A stretch of 64,000 nucleotides of DNA from Allodiplogaster sudhausi (taxonomy: Eukaryota > Nematoda > Chromadorea > Rhabditida > Diplogasteridae): the NCBI GenBank assembly GCA_945643635.1, contig CALZFC010000058.1, positions 248,001 through 312,000 of the forward strand. Direction: 5' to 3'. Below the pieces are notes generated by a model that saw nothing but the letters and a program-made list of their open reading frames with translations, was not told where the DNA came from and did not search any database. The position numbers and the translations under genes were made by a program. This document shows, piece by piece, positions 24,801-36,593 of this stretch; position 1 is the stretch's first letter; every line of letters begins with the position of its first letter.

Positions 24801-27800
24801 GGGTGGGCGGGGCTAATTGAAATGGCGTACAGATAGTCAAGGGCGAAGCTCTCATCGAGAGGGGTGGGCGGGGCTAATTGAAATGGCGTACAGATAGTCA
24901 AGGGCGAAGCTCTCATCGAGAGGGGTGGGCGGGGCTAATTGAAATGGCGTACAGATAGTCAAGGGCGAAGCTCTCATCGAGAGGGGTGGGCGGGGCTAAT
25001 TGAAATGGCGTACAGATAGTCAAGGGCGAAGCTCTCATCGAGAGGGGTGGGCGGGGCTAATTGAAATGGCGTACAGATAGTCAAGGGCGAAGCTCTCATC
25101 GAGAGGGGTGGGCGGGGCTAATTGAAATGGCGTACAGATAGTCAAGGGCGAAGCTCTCATCGAGAGGGGTGGGCGGGGCTAATTGAAATGGCGTACAGAT
25201 AGTCAAGGGCGAAGCTCTCATCGAGAGGGGTGGGCGGGGCTAATTGAAATGGCGTACAGATAGTCAAGGGCGAAGCTCTCATCGAGAGGGGTGGGCGGGG
25301 CTAATTGAAATGGCGTACAGATAGTCAAGGGCGAAGCTCTCATCGAGAGGGGTGGGCGGGGCTAATTGAAATGGCGTACAGATAGTCAAGGGCGAAGCTC
25401 TCATCGAGAGGGGTGGGCGGGGCTAATTTAAATGGCGTACAGATAGTCAAGGGCGAAGCTCTCATCGAGAAGGGTGGGCGGGGCTAATTGAAATGGCGTA
25501 CAGATAGTCAAGGGCGAAGCTCTCATCGAGAAGGGTGGGCGGGGCTAATTGAAATGACGTACAGATAGTCAAGGGCGAAGCTCTCATCGAGAGGGGTTTG
25601 CGGGGCTAATTGAAATGGCGTACAGATAGTCAAGGGCGAAGCTCTCATCGAGAGGGGTGGGCGGGGCTAATTGAAATGGCGTACAGATAGTCAAGGGCGA
25701 AGCTCTCATCGAGAAGGGTGGGCGGGGCTAATTGAAATGGCGTACAGATAGTCAAGGGCGAAGCTCTCATCGAGAGGGGTGGGTGGGGCTAATTGAAATG
25801 GCGTACAGATAGTCAAGGGCGAAGCTCTCATCGAGAGGGGTGGGCGGGGATAATTGAAATGGCGTACAGATAGTCAAGGGCGAAGCTCTCATCGAGAGGG
25901 GTGGGCGGGGCTAATTGAAATGGCGTACAGATAGTCAAGGGCGAAGCTCTCATCGAGAGGGGTGGGCGGGGCTAATTGAAATGGCGTACAGATAGTCAAG
26001 GGCGAAGCTCTCATCGAGAGGGGTGGGCGGGGCTAATTGAAATGGCGTACAGATAGTCAAGGGCGAAGCTCTCATCGAGAGGGGTTTGCGGGGCTAATTG
26101 AAATGGCGTACAGATAGTCAAGGGCGAAGCTCTCATCGAGAGGGGTGGGCGGGGCTAATTGAAATGGCGTACAGATAGTCAAGGGCGAAGCTCTCATCGA
26201 GAGGGGTGGGCGGGGCTAATTGAAATGGCGTACAGATAGTCAAGGGCGAAGCTCTCATCGAGAAGGGTGGGCGGGGCTAATTGAAATGGCGTACAGATAG
26301 TCAAGGGCGAAGCTCTCATCGAGAGGGGTTGCGGGGCTAATTGAAATGGCGTACAGATAGTCAAGGGCGAAGCTCTCATCGAGAAGGGTGGGCGGGGCTA
26401 ATTGAAATGGCGTACAGATAGTCAAGGGCGAAGCTCTCATCGAGAGGGGTGGGCGGGGCTAATTGAAATGGCGTACAGATAGTCAAGGGCGAAGCTCTCA
26501 TCGAGAGGGGTGGGCGGGGCTAATTGAAATGGCGTACAGATAGTCAAGGGCGAAGCTCTCATCGAGAAGGGTGGGCGGGGCTAATTGAAATGGCGTACAG
26601 ATAGTCAAGGGCGAAGCTCTCATCGAGAGGGGTTTGCGGGGCTAATTGAAATGGCGTACAGATAGTCAAGGGCGAAGCTCTCATCGAGAAGGGTGGGCGG
26701 GGCTAATTGAAATGGCGTACAGATAGTCAAGGGCGAAGCTCTCATCGAGAAGGGTGGGCGGGGCTAATTTAAATGACGTACAGATAGTCAAGGGCGAAGC
26801 TCTCATCGAGAGGGGTTTGCGGGGCTAATTGAAATGGCGTACAGATAGTCAAGGGCGAAGCTCTCATCGAGAGGGGTGGGCGGGGCTAATTGAAATGGCG
26901 TACAGATAGTCAAGGGCGAAGCTCTCATCGAGAAGGGTGGGCGGGGCTAATTGAAATGGCGTACAGATAGTCAAGGGCGAAGCTCTCATCGAGAGGGGTT
27001 TGCGGGGCTAATTGAAATGGCGTACAGATAGTCAAGGGCGAAGCTCTCATCGAGAGGGGTGGGTGGGGCTAATTGAAATGGCGTACAGATAGTCAAGGGC
27101 GAAGCTCTCATCGAGAGGGGTGGGCGGGGCTAATTGAAATGGCGTACAGATAGTCAAGGGCGAAGCTCTCATCGAGAGGGGTGGGCGGGGCTAATTGAAA
27201 TGGCGTACAGATAGTCAAGGGCGAAGCTCTCATCGAGAAGGGTGGGCGGGGCTAATTGAAATGGCGTACAGATAGTCAAGGGCGAAGCTCTCATCGAGAG
27301 GGGTTTGCGGGGCTAATTGAAATGGCGTACAGATAGTCAAGGGCGAAGCTCTCATCGAGAGGGGTGGGCGGGGCTAATTGAAATGGCGTACAGATAGTCA
27401 AGGGCGAAGCTCTCATCGAGAGGGGTTTGCGGGGCTAATTGAAATGGCGTACAGATAGTCAAGGGCGAAGCTCTCATCGAGAGGGGTGGGCGGGGCTAAT
27501 TGAAATGGCGTACAGATAGTCAAGGGCGAAGCTCTCATCGAGAGGGGTGGGCGGGGCTAATTGAAATGGCGTACAGATAGTCAAGGGCGAAGCTCTCATC
27601 GAGAAGGGTGGGCGGGGCTAATTGAAATGGCGTACAGATAGTCAAGGGCGAAGCACTCATCGAGAAGGGTGGGCGGGGCTAATTGAAATGGCGTACAGAT
27701 AGTCAAGGGCGAAGCTCTCATCGAGAGGGGTTTGCGGGGCTAATTGAAATGGCGTACAGATAGTCAAGGGCGAAGCTCTCATCGAGAGGGGTTTGCGGGG

Positions 27801-30800
27801 CTAATTGAAATGGCGTACAGATAGTCAAGGGCGAAGCTCTCATCGAGAAGGGTGGGCGGGGCTAATTGAAATGGCGTACAGATAGTCAAGGGCGAAGCTC
27901 TCATCGAGAGGAGTGGGCGGGGCTAATTGAAATGGCGTACAGATAGTCAAGGGCGAAGCTCTCATCGAGAAGGGTGGGCGGGGCTAATTGAAATGGCGTA
28001 CAGATAGTCAAGGGCGAAGCTCTCATCGAGAGGGGTTTGCGGGGCTAATTGAAATGGCGTACAGATAGTCAAGGGCGAAGCTCTCATCGAGAAGGGTGGG
28101 CGGGGCTAATTGAAATGGCGTACAGATAGTCAAGGGCGAAGCTCTCATCGAGAGGAGTGGGCGGGGCTAATTGAAATGGCGTACAGATAGTCAAGGGCGA
28201 AGCTCTCATCGAGAAGGGTGGGCGGGGCTAATTGAAATGGCGTACAGATAGTCAAGGGCGAAGCTCTCATCGAGAGGGGTTTGCGGGGCTAATTGAAATG
28301 GCGTACAGATAGTCAAGGGCGAAGCTCTCATCGAGAAGGGTGGGCGGGGCTAATTGAAATGGCGTACAGATAGTCAAGGGCGAAGCTCTCATCGAGAGGG
28401 GTTTGCGGGGCTAATTGAAATGGCGTACAGATAGTCAAGGGCGAAGCTCTCATCGAGAAGGGTGGGCGGGGCTAATTGAAATGGCGTACAGATAGTCAAG
28501 GGCGAAGCTCTCATCGAGAAGGGTGGGCGGGGCTAATTGAAATGGCGTACAGATAGTCAAGGGCGAAGCTCTCATCGAGAGGGGTTTGCGGGGCTAATTG
28601 AAATGGCGTACAGATAGTCAAGGGCGAAGCTCTCATCGAGAGGGGTGGGCGGGGCTAATTGAAATGGCGTACAGATAGTCAAGGGCGAAGCTCTCATCGA
28701 GAAGGGTGGGCGGGGCTAATTGAAATGGCGTACAGATAGTCAAGGGCGAAGCTCTCATCGAGAGGGGTTTGCGGGGCTAATTGAAATGGCGTACAGATAG
28801 TCAAGGGCGAAGCTCTCATCGAGAGGGGTGGGTGGGGCTAATTGAAATGGCGTACAGATAGTCAAGGGCGAAGCTCTCATCGAGAGGGGTGGGCGGGGCT
28901 AATTGAAATGGCGTACAGATAGTCAAAGGCGAAGCTCTCATCGAGAGGGGTGGGCGGGGCTAATTGAAATGGCGTACAGATAGTCAAGGGCGAAGCTCTC
29001 ATCGAGAAGGGTGGGCGGGGCTAATTGAAATGGCGTACAGATAGTCAAGGGCGAAGCTCTCATCGAGAAGGGTGGGCGGGGCTAATTGAAATGGCGTACA
29101 GATAGTCAAGGGCGAAGCTCTCATCGAGAGGGGTGGGCGGAGCTAATTGAAATGGCGTACAGATAGTCAAGGGCGAAGCTCTCATCGAGAAGGGTGGGCG
29201 GGGCTAATTGAAATGGCGTACAGATAGTCAAGGGCGAAGCTCTCATCGAGAGGGGTTTGCGGGGCTAATTGAAATGGCGTACAGATAGTCAAGGGCGAAG
29301 CTCTCATCGAGAGGAGTGGGCGGGGCTAATTGAAATGGCGTACAGATAGTCAAGGGCGAAGCTCTCATCGAGAGGGGTGGGCGGGGCTAATTGAAATGGC
29401 GTACAGATAGTCAAGGGCGAAGCTCTCATCGAGAGGGGTTTGCGGGGCTAATTGAAATGGCGTACAGATAGTCAAGGGCGAAGCTCTCATCGAGAGGGGT
29501 GGGCGGGGCTAATTGAAATGGCGTACAGATAGTCAAGGGCGAAGCTCTCATCGAGAGGGGTGGGCGGGGCTAATTGAAATGGCGTACAGATAGTCAAGGG
29601 CGAAGCTCTCATCGAGAAGGGTGGGCGGGGCTAATTGAAATGGCGTACAGATAGTCAAGGGCGAAGCTCTCATCGAGAAGGGTGGGCGGGGCTAATTTAA
29701 ATGGCGTACAGATAGTCAAGGGCGAAGCTCTCATCGAGAGGGGTTTGCGGGGCTAATTGAAATAGCGTACAGATAGTCAAGGGCGAAGCTCTCATCGAGA
29801 GGGGTGGGCGGGGCTAATTAAAATGGCGTACAGATAGTCAAGGGCGAAGCTCTCATCGAGAAGGGTGGGCGGGGCTAATTGAAATGGCGTACAGATAGTC
29901 AAGGGCGAAGCTCTCATCGAGAGGGGTTTGCGGGGCTAATTGAAATGGCGTACAGATAGTCAAGGGCGAAGCTCTCATCGAGAAGGGTGGGCGGGGCTAA
30001 TTGAAATGGCGTACAGATAGTCAAGGGCGAAGCTCTCATCGAGAAGGGTGGGCGGGGCTAATTGAAATGGCGTACAGATAGTCAAGGGCGAAGCTCTCAT
30101 CGAGAGGGGTTTGCGGGGCTAATTGAAATGGCGTACAGATAGTCAAGGGCGAAGCTCTCATCGAGAGGGGTGGGCGGGGCTAATTGAAATGGCGTACAGA
30201 TAGTCAAGGGCGAAGCTCTCATCGAGAAGGGTGGGCGGGGCTAATTGAAATGGCGTACAGATAGTCAAGGGCGAAGCTCTCATCGAGAGGGGTTTGCGGG
30301 GCTAATTGAAATGGCGTACAGATAGTCAAGGGCGAAGCTCTCATCGAGAGGGGTGGGTGGGGCTAATTGAAATGGCGTACAGATAGTCAAGGGCGAAGCT
30401 CTCATCGAGAGGGGTGGGCGGGACTAATTGAAATGGCGTACAGATAGTCAAGGGCGAAGCTCTCATCGAGAGGGGTGGGCGGGGCTAATTGAAATGGCGT
30501 ACAGATAGTCAAGGGCGAAGCTCTCATCGAGAGGGGTGGGCGGGGCTAATTGAAATGGCGTACAGATAGTCAAGGGCGAAGCTCTCATCGAGAGGGGTGG
30601 GCGGGGCTAATTGAAATGGCGTACAGATAGTCAAGGGCGAAGCTCTCATCGAGAGGGGTGGGCGGGGCTAATTGAAATGGCGTACAGATAGTCAAGGGCG
30701 AAGCTCTCATCGAGAAGGGTGGGCGGGGCTAATTGAAATGGCGTACAGATAGTCAAGGGCGAAGCTCTCATCGAGAGGGGTTTGCGGGGCTAATTGAAAT

Positions 30801-33800
30801 GGCGTACAGATAGTCAAGGGCGAAGCTCTCATCGAGAAGGGTGGGCGGGGCTAATTGAAATGGCGTACAGATAGTCAAGGGCGAAGCTCTCATCGAGAGG
30901 GGTGGGCGGGGCTAATTGAAATGGCGTACAGATAGTCAAGGGCGAAGCTCTCATCGAGAAGGGTGGGCGGGGCTAATTGAAATGGCGTACAGATAGTCAA
31001 GGGCGAAGCTCTCATCGAGAGGGGTTTGCGGGGCTAATTGAAATGGCGTACAGATAGTCAAGGGCGAAGCTCTCATCGAGAGGAGTGGGCGGGGCTAATT
31101 GAAATGGCGTACAGATAGTCAAGGGCGAAGCTCTCATCGAGAGGGGTGGGCGGGGCTAATTGAAATGGCGTACAGATAGTCAAGGGCGAAGCTCTCATCG
31201 AGAGGGGTTTGCGGGGCTAATTGAAATGGCGTACAGATAGTCAAGGGCGAAGCTCTCATCGAGAGGGGTGGGCGGGGCTAATTGAAATGGCGTACAGATA
31301 GTCAAGGGCGAAGCTCTCATCGAGAGGGGTGGGCGGGGCTAATTGAAATGGCGTACAGATAGTCAAGGGCGAAGCTCTCATCGAGAAGGGTGGGCGGGGC
31401 TAATTGAAATGGCGTACAGATAGTCAAAGGCGAAGCTCTCATCGAGAGGGGTGGGCGGGGCTAATTGAAATGGCGTACAGATAGTCAAGGGCGAAGCTCT
31501 CATCGAGAAGGGTGGGCGGGGCTAATTGAAATGGCGTACAGATAGTCAAGGGCGAAGCTCTCATCGAGAGGGGTTTGCGGGGCTAATTGAAATGGCGTAC
31601 AGATAGTCAAGGGCGAAGCTCTCATCGAGAGGGGTGGGTGGGGCTAATTGAAATGGCGTACAGATAGTCAAGGGCGAAGCTCTCATCGAGAGGGGTGGGC
31701 GGGGCTAATTGAAATGGCGTACAGATAGTCAAGGGCGAAGCTCTCATCGAGAGGGGTGGGCGGGGCTAATTGAAATGGCGTACAGATAGTCAAGGGCGAA
31801 GCTCTCATCGAGAGGGGTGGGCGGGGCTAATTGAAATGGCGTACAGATAGTCAAGGGCGAAGCTCTCATCGAGAGGGGTTTGCGGGGCTAATTGAAATGG
31901 CGTACAGATAGTCAAGGGCGAAGCTCTCATCGAGAGGGGTGGGCGGGGCTAATTAAAATGGCGTACAGATAGTCAAGGGCGAAGCTCTCATCGAGAAGGG
32001 TGGGCGGGGCTAATTGAAATGGCGTACAGATAGTCAAGGGCGAAGCTCTCATCGAGAGGGGTTTGCGGGGCTAATTGAAATGGCGTACAGATAGTCAAGG
32101 GCGAAGCTCTCATCGAGAAGGGTGGGCGGGGCTAATTGAAATGGCGTACAGATAGTCAAGGGCGAAGCTCTCATCGAGAAGGGTGGGCGGGGCTAATTGA
32201 AATGGCGTACAGATAGTCAAGGGCGAAGCTCTCATCGAGAGGGGTTTGCGGGGCTAATTGAAATGGCGTACAGATAGTCAAGGGCGAAGCTCTCATCGAG
32301 AGGGGTGGGCGGGGCTAATTGAAATGGCGTACAGATAGTCAAGGGCGAAGCTCTCATCGAGAAGGGTGGGCGGGGCTAATTGAAATGGCGTACAGATAGT
32401 CAAGGGCGAAGCTCTCATCGAGAGGGGTTTGCGGGGCTAATTGAAATGGCGTACAGATAGTCAAGGGCGAAGCTCTCATCGAGAGGGGTGGGTGGGGCTA
32501 ATTGAAATGGCGTACAGATAGTCAAGGGCGAAGCTCTCATCGAGAGGGGTGGGCGGGACTAATTGAAATGGCGTACAGATAGTCAAGGGCGAAGCTCTCA
32601 TCGAGAGGGGTGGGCGGGGCTAATTGAAATGGCGTACAGATAGTCAAGGGCGAAGCTCTCATCGAGAGGGGTGGGCGGGGCTAATTGAAATGGCGTACAG
32701 ATAGTCAAGGGCGAAGCTCTCATCGAGAGGGGTGGGCGGGGCTAATTGAAATGGCGTACAGATAGTCAAGGGCGAAGCTCTCATCGAGAGGGGTGGGCGG
32801 GGCTAATTGAAATGGCGTACAGATAGTCAAGGGCGAAGCTCTCATCGAGAAGGGTGGGCGGGGCTAATTGAAATGGCGTACAGATAGTCAAGGGCGAAGC
32901 TCTCATCGAGAGGGGTTTGCGGGGCTAATTGAAATGGCGTACAGATAGTCAAGGGCGAAGCTCTCATCGAGAAGGGTGGGCGGGGCTAATTGAAATGGCG
33001 TACAGATAGTCAAGGGCGAAGCTCTCATCGAGAGGGGTGGGCGGGGCTAATTGAAATGGCGTACAGATAGTCAAGGGCGAAGCTCTCATCGAGAAGGGTG
33101 GGCGGGGCTAATTGAAATGGCGTACAGATAGTCAAGGGCGAAGCTCTCATCGAGAGGGGTTTGCGGGGCTAATTGAAATGGCGTACAGATAGTCAAGGGC
33201 GAAGCTCTCATCGAGAGGAGTGGGCGGGGCTAATTGAAATGGCGTACAGATAGTCAAGGGCGAAGCTCTCATCGAGAGGGGTGGGCGGGGCTAATTGAAA
33301 TGGCGTACAGATAGTCAAGGGCGAAGCTCTCATCGAGAGGGGTTTGCGGGGCTAATTGAAATGGCGTACAGATAGTCAAGGGCGAAGCTCTCATCGAGAG
33401 GGGTGGGCGGGGCTAATTGAAATGGCGTACAGATAGTCAAGGGCGAAGCTCTCATCGAGAGGGGTGGGCGGGGCTAATTGAAATGGCGTACAGATAGTCA
33501 AGGGCGAAGCTCTCATCGAGAAGGGTGGGCGGGGCTAATTGAAATGGCGTACAGATAGTCAAAGGCGAAGCTCTCATCGAGAGGGGTGGGCGGGGCTAAT
33601 TGAAATGGCGTACAGATAGTCAAGGGCGAAGCTCTCATCGAGAAGGGTGGGCGGGGCTAATTGAAATGGCGTACAGATAGTCAAGGGCGAAGCTCTCATC
33701 GAGAGGGGTTTGCGGGGCTAATTGAAATGGCGTACAGATAGTCAAGGGCGAAGCTCTCATCGAGAGGGGTGGGTGGGGCTAATTGAAATGGCGTACAGAT

Positions 33801-35540
33801 AGTCAAGGGCGAAGCTCTTATCGAGAGGGGTGGGCGGGGCTAATTGAAATGGCGTACAGATAGTCAAGGGCGAAGCTCTCATCGAGAGGGGTGGGCGGGG
33901 CTAATTGAAATGGCGTACAGATAGTCAAGGGCGAAGCTCTCATCGAGAGGGGTGGGCGGGGCTAATTGAAATGGCGTACAGATAGTCAAGGGCGAAGCTC
34001 TCATCGAGAGGGGTGGGCGGGGCTAATTGAAATGGCGTACAGATAGTCAAGGGCGAAGCTCTCATCGAGAGGGGTGGGCGGGGCTAATTGAAATGGCGTA
34101 CAGATAGTCAAGGGCGAAGCTCTCATCGAGAGGGGTGAGCGGGGCTAATTGAAATCGCGTACAGATAGTCAAGGGCGAAGCTCTCATCGAGAGGGGTGGG
34201 CGGGGCTAATTGAAATGGCGTACAGATAGTCAAGGGCGAAGCTCTCATCGAGAGGGGTGGGCGGGGCTAATTGAAATGGCGTACAGATAGTCAAGGGCGA
34301 AGCTCTCATCGAGAGGGGTGGGCGGGGCTAATTGAAATGGCGTACAGATAGTCAAGGGCGAAGCTCTCATCGAGAGGGGTGGGCGGGGCTAATTGAAATG
34401 GCGTACAGATAGTCAAGGGCGAAGCTCTCATCGAGAGGGGTGGGCGGGGCTAATTGAAATGGCGTACAGATAGTCAAGGGCGAAGCTCTCATCGAGAGGG
34501 GTGGGCGGGGCTAATTGAAATGGCGTACAGATAGTCAAGGGCGAAGCTCTCATCGAGAGGGGTGGGCGGGGCTAATTGAAATGGCGTACAGATAGTCAAG
34601 GGCGAAGCTCTCATCGAGAGGGGTGGGCGGGGCTAATTGAAATGGCGTACAGATAGTCAAGGGCGAAGCTCTCATCGAGAGCGCGGAACGCGGCCGCCTC
34701 AATTAGAAGCTGCCATTCGTCCACCTTCGTCGAGTGCCAGGTCATCTTCAGCGCTGCGAGCTGGCCTTGGTCGAAGTAGAACTGGAAGAGGAAGAGGAGA
34801 GAGAATCAGTGAGGACGAATAGAGATAAGAGAGGGTTAGAGAAGGACCTTTTCCTCAATCGGATGAGGAATCCGTTGGACGTCGAATTCGAGGAGGTGCT
34901 TGTCCACGCGAACCTGCCGCATCCCAAGCAGGCGATATCTGTAAATTGAAAATTTTTGTAGACAAATTTGAAATTAATCTTCATTACTTCTTCAACAAAA
35001 AATTGAATACTCTCTTAAAATGATTGAAATAATAAACATCATTTCCGCATTCATCAACTTTTTATAGCGGCAGTGTTGAACCAAACAAGCAAATGTTTGC
35101 CCTTCCCTTCCTCTGACCTGACTGGCAAGCCCTCAGGCATGATGTGGTCGAAATCGCCGCACATCTTGAAGGCCGCGGGCAGTGGATTCTAGAGAAAAAA
35201 AACTTGTTTTTAGTTAATTTTTATTAACTACATCTTTTATATAGACATAAATTCTACTTTTTATTCACTTTCATGCATAGAAACGGTTTTTTTTTCTAGT
35301 AAGCAATGAAAAAATTCGTACATTGCTCTTGTCCGTGCCAAGGACGTCACGGATGAACATGTCCTTCAGCTGTAAATAAACACATCAATCATTTTATTTA
35401 CTTCTTTTTTCCTCTATTTATTTTCTCTCGTTTTCTCTTTGCTCCCTGGTCACACTAAACGTCTGCATGAACTCCGGCATGGCCTTCTCCAGTTCGCCTG
35501 CCTGGGTGTTGCACTTCGTCCGGTCGTCGTCTTCCGCCAT
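9897..35540 (-). CDS. CK1/TTBK-like protein, predicted pseudokinase, with a 22-kb satellite intron
   Basis: Nineteen exons on the minus strand keep one frame (529 residues): 35540-35454, 35369-35322, 35188-35118, 34938-34848, 34781-34651, 12346-12286, 12184-12087, 12013-11920, 11676-11635, 11560-11484, 11353-11255, 11196-11053, 10948-10897, 10821-10723, 10636-10581, 10488-10396, 10285-10189, 10138-10073, 9980-9897. The kinase fold shows as AALKM (the VAIK-type lysine), helix C (LLIEAAAFRALDES), HFAEILGYGSF, ALRTLHEIGW and GDDVISVLFMLADMAIGRLPW, which match the CK1/TTBK pattern. The catalytic HRD is replaced by MRE, the IKPSN loop is lost, and DFG reads SLP (IAITSLPFACRYR), so it is probably a pseudokinase. 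The C-terminal tail is Lys/Glu-rich. The first donor (AGT|GTGACC) is weak, so exon 1 is the least certain. Intron 5 is the satellite array. Confidence 0.8.
12418..34680 (-). repeat. 61-bp satellite array (about 365 copies) inside an intron
   Basis: One unbroken head-to-tail array, about 22.3 kb, with a 61-bp period (one 60-bp copy at about 26331). On the gene strand each unit reads about 31 nt of exon 5 (coding LDESFALDYL), then the donor CT|GTACGCC, then ATTTCAATTAG, then CCCCGCCCACCC. The outermost copy at 34621-34680 is the actual 3' end of exon 5. The innermost copy at about 12420 has GTTCGC in place of GTACGC. Common variants are gagAaggg/gagGgggg and gTTTGcgg/gTGGGcgg. Rarer ones (aaCtgaaa, aattAaaat, gatTgtc, gAcgtac, ggcgggActa) mark duplicated blocks. 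A short hairpin CTCTC-atc-GAGAG is present in many units. The array is inside a transcribed gene rather than in an intergenic region. Confidence 0.97.
34644..34656 (-). other. 5' splice site of the satellite intron
   Basis: On the minus strand CTATCT|GTACGC lies inside the outermost satellite unit. Using it leaves phase 2, and the acceptor at 12347 (ttccag|GAAACG) restores the frame to read DYLKRRHFAEIL, which fits the kinase fold between helix C and strand 4. Confidence 0.7.
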
Positions 35541-36593
35541 TCTTATCTTTAATATATTTTTGAAACGTAAAGAGTTGGTTACAGAAAATTATTTTAATTA
35601 AAAAACTTGCTAAAACAATCATTTATATTTTATATTTTGATTGTATAATTCTTTTAAGATTTGACAATAAAATCATCACACCAAGAGAGTTGTATGTAGA
35701 GAAGCAACCGAAGATGGCGGAGGATGGAGAGCGAAGTGAAGATGAAGTGGAGATATTTCCGATAGCAACGCGAAGATTCTGACTATTAGCATACTATAAA
35801 ATGATCGAGAATATGTATATATGTACTTTTCACTTTGTGCATCCTGCGCTCTTTGAGGGCGAAATTGCTTGAGCAAAATCTCTATCTGTGTTTTGATTAT
35901 CGTATTTATATTACCGATATTTTCAGATTTTATTTTATTTTTTGGATAGGCTTTCAGGATATCTGGGAATTTTGCTGTCTATTTGCGTTACAAGCGAGAT
36001 TCTTCTGTTGCCGAAATCGTGAGCAATGTTCTGTCCATTGCTGCTCTGCTGAGATCTGTACATGAGATGGTAGAAGAGATCGGATCTAGCCTAGCAAACA
36101 AGGTTGGAAACGAAAAGAAAATGAAATAGCGAGGGATATGCACGAGAAAAAGGACTGAAATACAGAGGTGATCGATGAAGAAGCACAATAGAGCCATGAA
36201 TGCACGCACAATCTGAGTGCGCGACATTAGGCTGATGACGGCAGGAGATAGAGAAGGGTGCAGAAGAGAGAGAGAGAGAGAGACTGTCATAGAGAAAAAG
36301 AGAGGAAATATATGGAAGATAGTCTAGGAGAGCACAGACAGAGAAGGAATAAACACAAAGCAGGAAATAAAGTCTCATTGAGGATGGACATCGAGAGGAC
36401 ACTAGAGACAAAGAACAAGAGATGGAGAAACTCATGAAGGCGCAAGCTGGATAGGATGTGGGAGAGAAAAGCAACTACTGTGAACGTTCGCTTTCCTATG
36501 AGCTGGAGAGAGTTAAAGAGGGAAGAGCTTTATTGATGTTTACATGTAGATTCTTCTTAAATGTTAATTATTTTTATATTTAAAAGGTTCGTC
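35541..36593. other. Intergenic between divergent genes
   Basis: This lies between the pseudokinase start (minus) and the glycosyltransferase start (plus). It holds GA-rich sequence on the plus strand at 36255-36290 and elsewhere. I see no supported gene; the open frames at 35676-36474 are pyrimidine/purine-biased and lack partner exons. Confidence 0.5.

Noticed and set aside
26194..26440. Two 61-residue open frames within the satellite
   Set aside because: They exist only because one unit is 60 bp long; the sequence is the repeat read in all three frames.
12418..34680. CRISPR array
   Set aside because: The repeats abut with no unique spacers, there are no cas genes, and the surrounding genes are spliced and eukaryotic.
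12418..34680. Centromere or telomere
   Set aside because: The unit is not a telomeric repeat, and it lies within a gene whose exons match in frame on both sides, so a structural chromosome role is not needed to explain it.
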